A DNA stretch of 64,000 nt from DSVZ01 sp037439785 (GCA_037439785.1 JBBIVJ010000025.1:7674-71673), one strand, 5' to 3'; numbered from the stretch's first letter, positions 17,596 to 28,922 are shown. Numbers and translations: made by a program. Notes: generated by a model from the letters alone, not told the origin.

Positions 17596-18903
17596 ATGCG
17601 CCACCCTGTCTTTGGGCTTGGGACGGCCGGGGCCTTGCTGGCCGCGGTGGAGGCGCCGGGGCTGCGGGCCGCGACCAATCCGGCGGCCGACCTGGCGACC
17701 CACGCGGCCACGTTCCGACGGGAACTCACCGAGAAGGTCCTCCCCTACTGGTACGACCGCTGCGTGGACTGGACACGCGGCGGCTACCTGCTGTCCGACG
17801 CCGCCGCCCAGCCCGCCCCCCCGGCCACGGAGAAAATGCTCGTGTCCCAGGCGCGGATGGTCTGGACCTTTGCCCACGTCCACCGGATGGGCTTCCGGGA
17901 CGAGCGCCGCGACTACCTCCGCGCCGCCCGACACGGGTACGTGTTTCTGCTGGAGAAATTCCGCGACCAGGAGCACGGCGGCTACTACTGGCGCACGGAT
18001 TTGACCGGCCAGCCGCTCAACGACCGCAAATACCTCTACGGCCAGGCGTTCGTGGTCTATGCCCTCGTCGAGTACCACCGCGCCAGCGAAGACCCGGCGG
18101 CGCTGCGCCACGCCATGGACCTGTACCGCGTCATCCAGGAACGCTGCCACGACCGCAAGCATGACGGCTGGGGCGAGCACTACACCCGCGACTGGCAATG
18201 GCTCACCGTTCAGGACCCGCGCATCGAGGTCGAACGCGCCGGCCTCAAAAGCGCCAACGCCCACCTCCACTGGATGGAAGCCCTGTCCGAACTCTGCGAC
18301 GTGACCCGCGACAAGGCCGTGCGTCGTTCCCTGATCGAGGCCCTCGAACTCAACCAAAAATGGTTCTACCCCAAACGCCCCGGCCGCTCCGCCTTCCACC
18401 GCCAGCCCGACTGGAAACCGGTGACCGACCCCGAAAGCGCCGGCCTCTCCTACGGCCACAACGTCGAGTTTGCCTGGCTCATGGTCCGCGCCGAACAGGT
18501 CCTCGGCCGGCGCCCCTCCTGGGGCCACTTCGACGCCATCCTCGAACATGCCCTCGCCTGCGGCACCGACCACGAACGCGGCGGCCTCTACCACCGCGGC
18601 TTCAACAACGAGCCCGCCACCGACACCGACAAGGTCTGGTGGAGCCAGGCCGAGTTCCTGGCCGCACTCACTGAAGGCCTCCAGCGCCGCGACAACCCCG
18701 CCTACCGCGAGGCGCTGCGCAAACTCCTCGACTTCCTCCGCCGCCACCAAATCCACCCCGCCGACGGCATCTGGCTGGACACCGTCGCCGCCGACGGCCA
18801 GCCCAAACGCACCGCCAAGGCCCACCAGTGGAAGGCCAACTACCACGACGTGCGCGCGGTGGTGAAGTTCCTCCAGGCCTTCGAACGCCCGGCCGGGCCT
18901 TGA
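17596..18903 (+). CDS. N-acylglucosamine 2-epimerase family protein (cellobiose 2-epimerase-like)
   Basis: The 435-residue protein has a probable signal peptide (about 1-26, ending near GLRAATN) and then a complete (alpha/alpha)6-barrel of the AGE/cellobiose-2-epimerase/mannose-isomerase superfamily. Supporting segments are WTRGGYLLS, KMLVSQARMVWTFAHVH, YLYGQAFVVYALVEYHR, KSANAHLHWMEALSEL, YGHNVEFAWLM, DKVWWSQAEFLAAL and KANYHDVRAVVKFL. The conserved His residues of the catalytic cleft are present. Family members isomerise or epimerise the reducing-end sugar of mono- or oligosaccharides at C2. Export to the periplasm would be unusual for housekeeping members and suggests oligosaccharide processing. 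The gene is transcribed divergently from the LTD/CotH gene across a 198-bp gap. Confidence 0.87.
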   Translation: MRHPVFGLGTAGALLAAVEAPGLRAATNPAADLATHAATFRRELTEKVLPYWYDRCVDWTRGGYLLSDAAAQPAPPATEKMLVSQARMVWTFAHVHRMGFRDERRDYLRAARHGYVFLLEKFRDQEHGGYYWRTDLTGQPLNDRKYLYGQAFVVYALVEYHRASEDPAALRHAMDLYRVIQERCHDRKHDGWGEHYTRDWQWLTVQDPRIEVERAGLKSANAHLHWMEALSELCDVTRDKAVRRSLIEALELNQKWFYPKRPGRSAFHRQPDWKPVTDPESAGLSYGHNVEFAWLMVRAEQVLGRRPSWGHFDAILEHALACGTDHERGGLYHRGFNNEPATDTDKVWWSQAEFLAALTEGLQRRDNPAYREALRKLLDFLRRHQIHPADGIWLDTVAADGQPKRTAKAHQWKANYHDVRAVVKFLQAFERPAGP

Positions 18904-18934
18904 GCGCCTACGCCCGCCGCGGCGCGCCACCCCC

Positions 18935-19357
18935 TCACCGCTCCGGCCGCTCCGGCCGCGCGTCCCGCGAAACTCCGGGGCTTTCCGTCGCCGCCGCCTG
19001 CCCCGCCGCCTGCGTCCGCTCCCGGGCCCGCACCTCGCGCCGCACCTGCAGGCTGGTACCCAGCGCCCAAAACCACGCCACCGCCGACACTCCCAGCCCC
19101 AGCGCCATCCCCGTCAGGCCGGCGGTGAATTCAAAGGCTGGCCCCTCGCTGGCCACCCAGTCCCGCAGCAGCCGGAACATCCCCCACACAAATCCTCCCA
19201 GCCCGGCCAGCGCCAGTCCGGCCTGCGCCCAGCCGACCCGCCGCCCGGCCACCAGGCTGCCCAGCCCCGGCAGGACCAGCAGATTGGTCCACAAACAGGC
19301 CCGCGCACTGGCCCGGTCAAGCGCGGCGGGACCGCGCGGTTCCGAAGAGGTCGTCAT
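18935..19357 (-). CDS. Small integral membrane protein of unknown function
   Basis: The 140-residue protein has two or three hydrophobic segments: about 20-40 (LWTNLLVLPGLGSLVAG), about 45-63 (AGLALAGLGGFVWGMF) and about 78-100 (GLTGMALGLGVSAVAWFWALG). The C-terminal tail is charged. The middle of the first segment, PGLGSLVAGRR.GWAQAG, resembles TM2/DUF5683-like small membrane proteins whose role is unknown. Its start lies 41 bp inside the upstream GYF-domain gene, so the two are co-transcribed and probably act together. A shorter start is possible, but no good internal ATG exists. Confidence 0.65.
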   Translation of the reverse strand: MTTSSEPRGPAALDRASARACLWTNLLVLPGLGSLVAGRRVGWAQAGLALAGLGGFVWGMFRLLRDWVASEGPAFEFTAGLTGMALGLGVSAVAWFWALGTSLQVRREVRARERTQAAGQAAATESPGVSRDARPERPER

Positions 19358-20303
19358 AGGCCGTCATCAACACCGGCCAGGCAAACGGCAGGTTCAGCAG
19401 CCAGACCGCGTGCTGTTGCAACCCCAGCTCCGCCGCCTGCCGCGCCAGGTCCGGAAACCGCTCGATCAGCACCGCCCAACTCGCCGGCCCCCCCGGCCCG
19501 AGCAGGTCCGCCACCAGCCGCATCGTCGCCACCAGGCTGTACCCGGCAAAGACCACCGTGGGCAGAAAGGCCAGCAGCAGCAACCCCAGCACGGTGAAAA
19601 AACGGGGCCACACCGCCTGCCAGCTCGCGCGCAGGGCGGGTACAAAATCCAGGCCACCCGCCGCGGCCAGCGGCAGGCTGAAGGCCCACATCACCGCCAG
19701 GGAAATGCCGGGCACCAGCAGCAACATCAGCCCCAACTGAATGGCCACATCGGTGAAGACCCACACCAGCAGACAGGGCAGGAACCGGGCGCGGAAACCG
19801 CTCCAGACCCGCCCCGACCCGGAGGGCTGCCCGCGCACCAGGTCGAGCACCAGCACGCACAAACCCCCGTACAGCGCACCCGAGATCAACCAGCCGGTCA
19901 ACGCCCCCGGCCAGCCCAAAAACGCCAAGCCGGTCGGCAGCAACCAGACCCAGAAACAGGCCGCCAGGATCAGCAGGGGGTGGCGGGTCAATGTCCCCCA
20001 GCCCCGGCTCACGCAATCCAGCACCCGCAGGGAGGGCCCGGCGCCGGACGCTTCGGCCGCCGTCTCCTGCCCGCCGGCACCCGTCCCTTCCCCCGTCGGT
20101 ACGGCCGCGGGGGCGTGGAGCCGCGCCGCTTCGGTCAGGGTTTCCGCAAACTCCGGGCGCAAAAACAGCGGCTTCCACTCCGTCTCCCCCTCGGCCCGCA
20201 CCAGTGTGCGGCCGTTGGCGCGGTGGTCCAGAATCCATTCCCGCAGTTGCTCCGCGGTCACCGGCCCGTACTCCTGGCCATCCCCGCCGATCATCGTGAA
20301 CAT
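19317..20303 (-). CDS. GYF_2-domain membrane protein
   Basis: The 328-residue protein starts at ATG 20303. The N-terminus (residues 1-50; MIGGDGQEYGPVTAEQLREWI, then GRTLVRAEGETEWKPL) is a GYF_2 domain, a small peptide-binding module common in Verrucomicrobiota and Planctomycetota. After a short linker come about five or six hydrophobic helices (for example LLILAACFWVWLLPTGLAFL, GLMLLLVPGISLAVMWAFSL and FFTVLGLLLLAFLPTVVFAG). This layout matches DUF4013-type or glycerophosphodiester-phosphodiesterase membrane-region proteins. The GYF domain may recruit cytoplasmic partners to the membrane. The gene overlaps the next small membrane protein gene by 41 bp. Confidence 0.8.
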   Translation of the reverse strand: MFTMIGGDGQEYGPVTAEQLREWILDHRANGRTLVRAEGETEWKPLFLRPEFAETLTEAARLHAPAAVPTGEGTGAGGQETAAEASGAGPSLRVLDCVSRGWGTLTRHPLLILAACFWVWLLPTGLAFLGWPGALTGWLISGALYGGLCVLVLDLVRGQPSGSGRVWSGFRARFLPCLLVWVFTDVAIQLGLMLLLVPGISLAVMWAFSLPLAAAGGLDFVPALRASWQAVWPRFFTVLGLLLLAFLPTVVFAGYSLVATMRLVADLLGPGGPASWAVLIERFPDLARQAAELGLQQHAVWLLNLPFAWPVLMTAYDDLFGTARSRRA

Positions 20304-20335
20304 GCCGGCGAGTCTTCGGGTGGGGCCGGGGGGCG

Positions 20336-21109
20336 TCAAGCGCCGCGCCCGGCGGCCTCCCTCACGCGCGGCACGGCCTCCGCTGCGGCGGGGGGCAGAT
20401 CGGTGAACACCCGCACCTCCGCCGCCGCACGCAGCACCCGCGCCACGGGCAGGGGACTGTCCGGTTGCCACGCCGCGGCCAGCGTCGCCGCCTTGCCCGG
20501 CCCGGACACCACCACCCAGAGCGCGCGCGCCGCGGCCAGGGCGGCGCAGGTCAGCGTCAACCGCCGCGGCGGGGGCTTGGGCCCCTCCACCGGCACATAC
20601 ACCGCCCGGCTTTCCGTGACCGCGGCCGGCGCGTCGGGGAACAGCGACGCCACATGCCCGTCCTCGCCCATGCCCAGCAGCACCAGGTCCAAACGCGGCA
20701 GCGCCTCCGGCGGCGTGGCGGTGAGCGCCCGCAACTCCTGCTCCGCCTGCGCCGCGGCGGCGGCGGGGTCGGCCTCGCCCCGCAGGCGGTGAATCCGCTC
20801 CGCTGGCACCCCCAGAGGCGCGAACAGGTGCGCCCGGGCTAGGGCGAAGTTGCTCTCCGGGTGTTCCGGCGGCACGCAGCGCTCATCGGCGAAGAAGAGG
20901 TGCACCGTCGGCGCGGTCAGGGCGGACGTGCGGCCGGCGCGTTCGGCCGCCACCGCTTCCTCAAACAAGCGTGCGGCGAGGCGTCCGCCGGAAAGGGCGA
21001 GCGTGAAGACCGGCCGGGCCGCTGCGCGGGCCGCCACCTCTTCCCGCAAGCGGGCGGCCACGGCCCGGGCCAGTGCCTCCGGCGTGGCATGGTGTTCCAG
21101 CAGCGGCAT
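20336..21109 (-). CDS. pgl: 6-phosphogluconolactonase
   Basis: The 257-residue DevB-type protein has FTLALSGGRLAARLFEEAV (the phosphate-binding SGG loop), HLFFADERCVPPEHPESNFALA (the family signature) and LVLLGMGEDGHVASLFP (the catalytic GEDGH segment with the active-site His). It hydrolyses 6-phosphogluconolactone to 6-phosphogluconate in the oxidative pentose phosphate pathway. No zwf or gnd is adjacent. A 9-bp tandem repeat directly precedes the start and occupies the whole gap to lpdA, so the promoter or ribosome-binding site lies within or next to the repeats. Confidence 0.94.
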   Translation of the reverse strand: MPLLEHHATPEALARAVAARLREEVAARAAARPVFTLALSGGRLAARLFEEAVAAERAGRTSALTAPTVHLFFADERCVPPEHPESNFALARAHLFAPLGVPAERIHRLRGEADPAAAAAQAEQELRALTATPPEALPRLDLVLLGMGEDGHVASLFPDAPAAVTESRAVYVPVEGPKPPPRRLTLTCAALAAARALWVVVSGPGKAATLAAAWQPDSPLPVARVLRAAAEVRVFTDLPPAAAEAVPRVREAAGRGA

Positions 21110-21113
21110 GCGG

Positions 21114-21167
21114 GATCGGGCGGATCGGGTGGATCGGGTGGATCGGGCGGATCAGTCAGATCCTCAC
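21114..21167. repeat. 9-bp tandem repeat array (GATCGGGYG x4 plus two degenerate units)
   Basis: The units in order are GATCGGGCG, GATCGGGTG, GATCGGGTG, GATCGGGCG, GATCAGTCA and GATCCTCAC. The array fills the interval between the lpdA stop and the pgl start, both on the minus strand. The unit number could vary between strains and change pgl expression; that is inference. Confidence 0.9.
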
Positions 21168-22555
21168 ACGTGCAGTGCCCGGCCGTCCACCGCCAGGGCG
21201 GCTTCCTTGAGGGCCTCGGCCAGGGTGGGGTGGGCATGGCAGACGTGGGCCAGGTCTTCACTGCTCGCGCCAAAGGCCATCGCCGCGGCCGCCTCGGCAA
21301 TCAGTTCCCCGGCGCGGGGCCCCAGGATGTGCACGCCCAGCACGCGGTCGGTGCGGGCGTCGGCCAGGATTTTCACCCGACCTTCGGTCCGGCCAAGCGA
21401 GCGGGCCCGGCCATTGGCCAAGAAGGGGAACACGCCCTTGCGGTAGGGAATCTGCTCCTGCTGGAGCTGTTCCTCGGTGCGGCCCACCGAGGCGATCTCC
21501 GGTTCGGTGTAGCAGACTCCCGGAATGGTGGCGTAGTCCACATGACCGTAGCCGGTGACCAGCCGCTCGACACAGGCCACGCCCTCCTCGGAGGCCTTGT
21601 GTGCCAGCATCGGCCCGCGGATGACATCGCCGATGGCGTACACGCCGGGGGCGCGGGTGGCGAAGTGTTCGTCCACCGGGATGCGGCCCTGGGCGTCGGG
21701 GGCGAGGCCCACGGTGTCCAGGCCCAGGTCCGCGATTTGCGGCACGCGGCCCACGGCCACCAGCACGCGGTCGCACTCGATCGGCTCGCCCCCCTCGATC
21801 TCGACACGGCAAGAGTCGCCGGCGACTCCTGCGCCGGTCACGCGAGTGCCGAGCCGGAACTCGAGCCCCTGTTTGGCCAGCCACTTCTGCGCTTCGGCGG
21901 CGATCTCGCCATCCATGCCCGGCACGATGCGGGGGAGGAATTCGAGCACGGTCACCCGCGCACCGAGGCGGCGCCAGACCGAGCCCAGTTCGAGGCCGAT
22001 GTAGCCGGCACCGATGACAACCAGATGCCGCGGCACCTCGGGGTAGTTCAGCGCCTCGGTGCTGGTGCCGACGCGGTCGCCGTCGAAGTCCACCCCCGGC
22101 AGGGCGGCGGGCCGGCTGCCAGTGGCCAGGAGGATGGTGCGGGCGGTCAACTCGGTGGTGCGGCCTTCGTGCTCGACCACCACCCGGCCCGGGCCGGCCA
22201 GGCGGCCGTGACCGGTGAAGCGGGTGACGCGGTTTTTCTTGAACAGCGCCTCGACGCCTTTGGTGAGGGCACCGACGACGGCCTCCTTGCGCCGGAGCAG
22301 GGCGGGCAGGTCCAGTTCGACCGCCCCCAGTTTGATGCCGTGGCGGGCCAGTTCGTGGCGGGCTTCGGCGAATTTCTCGCTGGATTCCAGCAGGGCCTTG
22401 CTGGGGATGCAGCCGATGCGCAGGCAGGTGCCGCCCAGCGCGGGCTCGCGCTCGACACAGGCCACGTGCAGGCCGAGTTGGGCGCCGCGCAGCGCGGCGA
22501 CGTACCCGCCCGGGCCGGCCCCGAGCACCACCAGGTCAAAGGCGTGGGCGGACAT
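21164..22555 (-). CDS. lpdA: Dihydrolipoyl dehydrogenase (E3)
   Basis: The 463-residue FAD/NAD disulfide oxidoreductase has an FAD-binding LVVLGAGPGGYVAAL, the redox-active pair C44/C49 in GGTCLRIGCIPSKALL, an NAD-binding VVIGAGYIGLELGSVW, the FAD-contact APGVYAIGDV, and the C-terminal HAHPTLAEALKEA with the catalytic His-Glu. It reoxidises the lipoyl groups of the E2 component. ATG 22555 is chosen; a GTG at 22561, overlapping the sucB stop as GTGA, would add two residues. It is last in the sucA-sucB-lpdA operon, so it most likely serves the 2-oxoglutarate dehydrogenase complex. Confidence 0.96.
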   Translation of the reverse strand: MSAHAFDLVVLGAGPGGYVAALRGAQLGLHVACVEREPALGGTCLRIGCIPSKALLESSEKFAEARHELARHGIKLGAVELDLPALLRRKEAVVGALTKGVEALFKKNRVTRFTGHGRLAGPGRVVVEHEGRTTELTARTILLATGSRPAALPGVDFDGDRVGTSTEALNYPEVPRHLVVIGAGYIGLELGSVWRRLGARVTVLEFLPRIVPGMDGEIAAEAQKWLAKQGLEFRLGTRVTGAGVAGDSCRVEIEGGEPIECDRVLVAVGRVPQIADLGLDTVGLAPDAQGRIPVDEHFATRAPGVYAIGDVIRGPMLAHKASEEGVACVERLVTGYGHVDYATIPGVCYTEPEIASVGRTEEQLQQEQIPYRKGVFPFLANGRARSLGRTEGRVKILADARTDRVLGVHILGPRAGELIAEAAAAMAFGASSEDLAHVCHAHPTLAEALKEAALAVDGRALHV

Positions 22556-22557
22556 GG

Positions 22558-23862
22558 TCACACCTCCAGCAGCAGCCGGGCGGGGTTTTCGACCAGCTCC
22601 TTGACCCGGCGCAGGAAGGTCACCGCCTCGCGGCCGTCCACGATGCGGTGATCGTAGGTCAGGGCCAGGTACATCATGGGGCGGATGACCACCTGGCCGT
22701 CGCGCGCCACGGGGCGGTCCTGGATGGCATGCATGCCCAGGACGCCGCTCTGGGGCGGGTTGATGAGCGGGGTCGAGAGCAGCGAGCCGTACACCCCGCC
22801 GTTGGTGAGGGTGAAGGTGCCGCCGGCCAGTTCGTCGGGCCGGAGCTTGTTGTCCCGCGCCCGCTGGGCGAAGTCGGCAATGGCCCGCTCGATTTCGGCG
22901 AAGCTCAGCCGCTCGGCATGGCGCAGCACCGGCACCACCAGGCCGCGCCCGCCCCCGATGGCGATGCCGATGTCGAAGTAGTTCCGATAGACAATGTCGG
23001 TGCCGCGGATTTCGGCGTTGAGGGCCGGCACCTCCTTGAGCGCCTCGATGACCGCCTTCACGAAGAAGGACATGAACCCGAGCTTGACCTGGTGGCGCTG
23101 CTGGAAGGGCTCCTGGTACTGCGCTCGCAGGGCCTGAACGGCGGTCATGTCCGCCTCGTTGAACGTGGTCAGCAGGGCCATGGTGTTCTGGGCCTGAACC
23201 AGCCGCTCGGCAATTTTGCGGCGCAGCAGGCTCATGGGCACGACCTCCTCCTCGCGGCCGCTGCCCGGGGCCGGCGGCGCGGCGGCGGCCGGGACGGAAG
23301 GCGCGGCAGCGGGGGCGGGCGCGGGTTCCGGGGCCGGTGGCGCGGTTTTGGCTTCGAGGACGCGCTGGACGTCTTCCTTGAGCACGCGGCCGCCGGGGCC
23401 GGTGCCGGAGATTTCCTCCGCCTTCAAGCCGGCCCGGGCGGCGGCGCGGGCGGCGGCGGGCATCACACGCGGTTCCCCCGCGGACCGGAGGGACGGTTCG
23501 GTCGCGGCGGGGCCTGGCCCGGCGGGAGCCGCCGGGGCAGCAGGGGGTTGGGCCGCGGCCGCGGCCTGGGCCGGTGCAGTGGGTGCCCCCGTGGCGGCCG
23601 CGGGCGGCACCGCCGCGGGGGCGGTGTCGGTCTCCAGGGTGCCCACCACGTCGCCCACCTTGACCTTGTCACCCCTGGCCTTGAGCTGGCGGACCAGGGT
23701 GCCGTCGGCGGGGGCGAAGATTTCCACGGTGGCCTTGTCGGTCTCGAGCACGACCACGGGCTCGTCTTTGCGGACAAGGTCGCCGGGTTGCTTGAGCCAG
23801 TCGCCGATTTCGACTTCGGTGACCGATTCGCCCACGGAGGGGACAGTCAGTTCGAGCGGCAT
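22558..23862 (-). CDS. sucB: Dihydrolipoyllysine-residue succinyltransferase (E2 of 2-oxoglutarate dehydrogenase)
   Basis: The 434-residue protein has one lipoyl domain at 1-78 with lipoyl-Lys43 in ETDKATVE. A Pro/Ala linker follows, then a peripheral-subunit-binding domain (about 132-170; MPAAARAAARAGLKAEEISG). The acyltransferase core ends with the catalytic TYDHRIVDG (His405, Asp409). NVLRHAERLSFAEIE and LTNGGVYGSLLSTPLINPPQ are typical of the succinyl-specific enzyme. It transfers succinyl from the E1-bound intermediate to CoA. It starts 3 bp after sucA and abuts lpdA. The PxxE1-binding linker is unusually Ala/Pro-rich, consistent with the high G+C content. Confidence 0.96.
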   Translation of the reverse strand: MPLELTVPSVGESVTEVEIGDWLKQPGDLVRKDEPVVVLETDKATVEIFAPADGTLVRQLKARGDKVKVGDVVGTLETDTAPAAVPPAAATGAPTAPAQAAAAAQPPAAPAAPAGPGPAATEPSLRSAGEPRVMPAAARAAARAGLKAEEISGTGPGGRVLKEDVQRVLEAKTAPPAPEPAPAPAAAPSVPAAAAPPAPGSGREEEVVPMSLLRRKIAERLVQAQNTMALLTTFNEADMTAVQALRAQYQEPFQQRHQVKLGFMSFFVKAVIEALKEVPALNAEIRGTDIVYRNYFDIGIAIGGGRGLVVPVLRHAERLSFAEIERAIADFAQRARDNKLRPDELAGGTFTLTNGGVYGSLLSTPLINPPQSGVLGMHAIQDRPVARDGQVVIRPMMYLALTYDHRIVDGREAVTFLRRVKELVENPARLLLEV

Positions 23863-23865
23863 AAA

Positions 23866-26751
<2,886 letters not shown>

Positions 26752-27346
26752 GGGGTTCGCCTTCACCATCCGTGGCCCCAGCCGGCGGGCAGGACGCCCG
26801 GAACTGGTGGCCGCACTGTTGGCTGAAACCGTCCGCCGGGCAAGCTTGGAACGATCCCGCCCATCCCACCAACCCGCCGGCAGCAGCAACTTCTGAGTGG
26901 CCGCGTCGTCCTCTAACTCCGACCTCCAATCTGCAGGGGTAACCGTTCAAGCCGGCCGCCCACAGGAATGCGGGGGGCGGGCCTTGAAGGGATTGTGCCT
27001 CCCCGCACACCGGCCAGCCCCCTCCCCAAATGTCGGCGATCCGACAGCCTGAGGCCAAGCTACGACTCAAAATGTTTATTGTGAGCATGTTGTGAATAGA
27101 AATCCGAAATGGCGGAGCAACCAACCTGCCTGACCAACCGGCATCTTGTCGTATCCAACTTGTATATCGAATGTTGCGAATAGAATCTTGCCTGGGCTTG
27201 GCGATTTTCAACCGCATCTTGTCGGAACTGCTGACAGGTAGGGCTTGGCGCCCAAGCGATTCAAGGTGTCGCAGTCTCGGCCTAATCTTCTGAACGCCAA
27301 GACAATGAGCATCCACATAGGTAGCTCAAGCCAGGTGGACACCCCC
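26752..27346. other. Divergent intergenic region, partly AT-rich
   Basis: No gene is seen. The left half is ordinary GC-rich DNA and should hold the sucA promoter on the minus strand. From about 27060 to 27290 the composition drops markedly. Two direct repeats are visible: TGTTGtGAATAGAA (27088-27101) with TGTTGcGAATAGAA (27172-27185), and GCATCTTGTCG at 27141-27151 and 27214-27224. They lie about 120-290 bp upstream of the sigma-54 promoter, in the range where enhancer-binding activators sit, but a binding role is inference. Confidence 0.5.
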
Positions 27347-27362
27347 TGGCACGGTATTTGCC
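27347..27362 (+). promoter_or_regulatory. Sigma-54 (RpoN) -24/-12 promoter
   Basis: TGGCACG-GTAT-TTGCC matches the RpoN consensus TGGCACG-N4-TTGC(A/T) at every position except the last weak one. Transcription would begin near 27373, about 40 bp before the ATG of the sorted surface protein. In other bacteria PEP-CTERM genes are known to be driven by sigma-54 with the PrsK/PrsR two-component pair, so the placement is biologically coherent. Confidence 0.8.
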
Positions 27363-27370
27363 ATTTTTTG

Positions 27371-27399
27371 GTGTGTGCCGGGTCAAAACCGGCACATAC
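27371..27399 (+). other. 5'-UTR hairpin
   Basis: TGTGCCGG (27374-27381) and CCGGCACA (27389-27396) form a perfect 8-bp stem around GTCAAAA. Three further pairs, one a G-U, extend it to 11. It begins right at the predicted transcription start and ends about 5 nt before the AGGGAA ribosome-binding site. It could stabilise the transcript 5' end or gate translation. No T-run follows, so it is not a terminator. Confidence 0.6.
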
Positions 27400-27412
27400 A
27401 TATTAGGGAAAA

Positions 27413-28027
27413 ATGAAACAGTTCAGGGGTATCTACTGGCCAGCAGGCATCGCCTTGCTGGGTTTTTTGTGTACAGCCGCCCATGCGATTCCCACCCCAG
27501 TGGGAGCCAACCGCGTGTTGGGCATCATTGAGCCGGGCACACCGGCCAACGAGGCCAACGAGCGCAACATGGTCAATGGGCTCTTGGACGGATGGGACAG
27601 CGTCTGGGGCTACAACGACGGTGCCGCTTCGGGAACGGTGTTGGGGGACAATCCAAACGACCCGAACCCACCCGACAAACCTGAAAAGTACACCCTCAAA
27701 TACACGGCCGACACCTTGATCCCCGCGGCTCCCGCTCCTTTGGTCAATGACAACGACTGGTACAGGGTCAATTCCGCCAATACCGTCATTGACCTGGGCC
27801 ACTTCAAGTACGACTGGGTCCTGGCCAAATGGGGCAAGAACGCCGAGGTGTACTACATCGGCGACCTTACCGGAGAAATCCAACTCCAGCGGATCAACTT
27901 CTCCAAAGGCGGGCTTTCACACTACACCCTGTTCAATCGGACGGCGGTGCCGGAGGCCGGTCAGACAGTGGCACTGCTGGGCCTGGGCTTGGTGGGTTTG
28001 GGATGGTACGCCCGGCGTCGGAACTGA
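27413..28027 (+). CDS. Secreted protein with VPDSG/PEP-CTERM-like sorting signal
   Basis: The 204-residue protein has a signal peptide (about 1-26, GIALLGFLCTAAHA) and a short Asp/Asn/Pro-rich body with no recognised domain. The C-terminal sorting cassette is VPEAGQTVALLGLGLVGLGW followed by YARRRN. The motif is of the VPDSG type (TIGR03778-like, associated with exosortase C in Verrucomicrobiota); the classical PEP form is different. The protein should be processed by an exosortase and displayed at the cell surface or in the matrix. Expression appears to depend on sigma-54, with a hairpin in the 5'-UTR and AGGGAA as ribosome-binding site. No exosortase gene lies in this window. Some homologous proteins take part in extracellular polymer formation. 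Confidence 0.85.
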   Translation: MKQFRGIYWPAGIALLGFLCTAAHAIPTPVGANRVLGIIEPGTPANEANERNMVNGLLDGWDSVWGYNDGAASGTVLGDNPNDPNPPDKPEKYTLKYTADTLIPAAPAPLVNDNDWYRVNSANTVIDLGHFKYDWVLAKWGKNAEVYYIGDLTGEIQLQRINFSKGGLSHYTLFNRTAVPEAGQTVALLGLGLVGLGWYARRRN

Positions 28028-28065
28028 CACCACGCTCCTCCAGCCTCAACCCTTTTTCGCCCACT

Positions 28066-28097
28066 CCCCGCGACCCCCTCAGGGGAGGTCAGCGGGG
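28066..28097. other. Strong hairpin between convergent genes
   Basis: CCCCGC-GACC-CCCT...AGGGG-GGTC-GCGGGG folds into a long GC stem with one bulge. It overlaps the stop of the minus-strand coiled-coil gene and lies 39 bp after the surface-protein stop. No adjacent T-run follows the stem on the plus strand, so factor-independent termination is uncertain. Confidence 0.4.
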
Positions 28098-28922
28098 ATT
28101 GGCGCGTACTGCCCCTGATTGTGGCACGCGCGGTGAGAGGCGGCGCGATGTCACCGACGCCGGAGGCTGGCCGGCGGTGGGGATGGCGGCGGTCACCTGC
28201 GGACGCGGGACGGAAGGAGGCAGGTTGGGAATCCTTGGCAATCCGGCCTGAGGTGGCGGGCGCAAACCGCCGACCCAAAGACCCCGCCAGCCTGCGGGCC
28301 GGACCGCGGCCACGCTCCCCGAAGAGCGAGAGGGGGGCGGATTTGCGGCGGGACTCGGAGCAGGGGGGGGCGTCGCGAGCGGTAGTTGAACGGTCGGGCC
28401 ATTGGTGGGTGCTTCCACCACACCCCCGGCCATCCACAGCCAGGGCCAGCCGGACATCCACTGCATCCCACTGAAGGCCGCGCCGGCGGCCACCACGGGG
28501 GCGCGCGTCTCACCGGGACCGCCTGACGTCGGGCCCTCCAGGTACACGTGAGGCTCGGCCCCGCCCGTCGAGCCGCCGGCCAGGCGACCGGTTCCCACAT
28601 AACGTCCCCCGGCAAAGACATGGACCTTCCCACCGACCACCGGGGCTGCGGAAGTCGCGGCCGCTTCATTCCGGGCCCGGGCCTGGGCGCGCCATTCCTC
28701 GAGCTGGCGCTGCACCTCCGCCAGCCGGGATTCGGTCTGGCTCAACTGCGCCGAGAGCCTGGCCTGCTCCGCCGCACGCTCGCGCTCGCCGGCGGCCGCC
28801 TCCGCCAGTTGGGTCCGCAACGCGAGATTTTCCCGCCCCAGCACCAGGGCCACCAGACCGGCCATCACGGCCAGCCCGCTTGCAAAGCCGGCCACTCCCC
28901 ACACCACGCGCCACGTTTTCAT
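28089..28922 (-). CDS. Membrane-anchored coiled-coil protein of unknown function
   Basis: The 277-residue protein starts at ATG 28922. A single N-terminal transmembrane helix (residues about 6-29, VVWGVAGFASGLAVMAGLVA) is followed by a strong coiled coil (about 30-90, rich in Glu/Gln/Ala/Arg with SQTESRLAEVQRQLEEWRA). A Gly-rich middle (GGKVHVFAGGRYVGTGRLAGG) and a Pro/Arg-rich C-terminal half come next. No catalytic domain is evident. The topology suggests a membrane-tethered spacer or scaffold facing the periplasm. It lies 127 bp downstream of the SGNH hydrolase on the same strand. The low-complexity tail makes the exact C-terminus uncertain, but the frame is open throughout. Confidence 0.6.
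   Translation of the reverse strand: MKTWRVVWGVAGFASGLAVMAGLVALVLGRENLALRTQLAEAAAGERERAAEQARLSAQLSQTESRLAEVQRQLEEWRAQARARNEAAATSAAPVVGGKVHVFAGGRYVGTGRLAGGSTGGAEPHVYLEGPTSGGPGETRAPVVAAGAAFSGMQWMSGWPWLWMAGGVVEAPTNGPTVQLPLATPPPAPSPAANPPPSRSSGSVAAVRPAGWRGLWVGGLRPPPQAGLPRIPNLPPSVPRPQVTAAIPTAGQPPASVTSRRLSPRVPQSGAVRANPR

Noticed and set aside
21114..21167. CRISPR-like array
   Set aside because: The repeat units are 9 bp with no spacers, and no cas genes are present.
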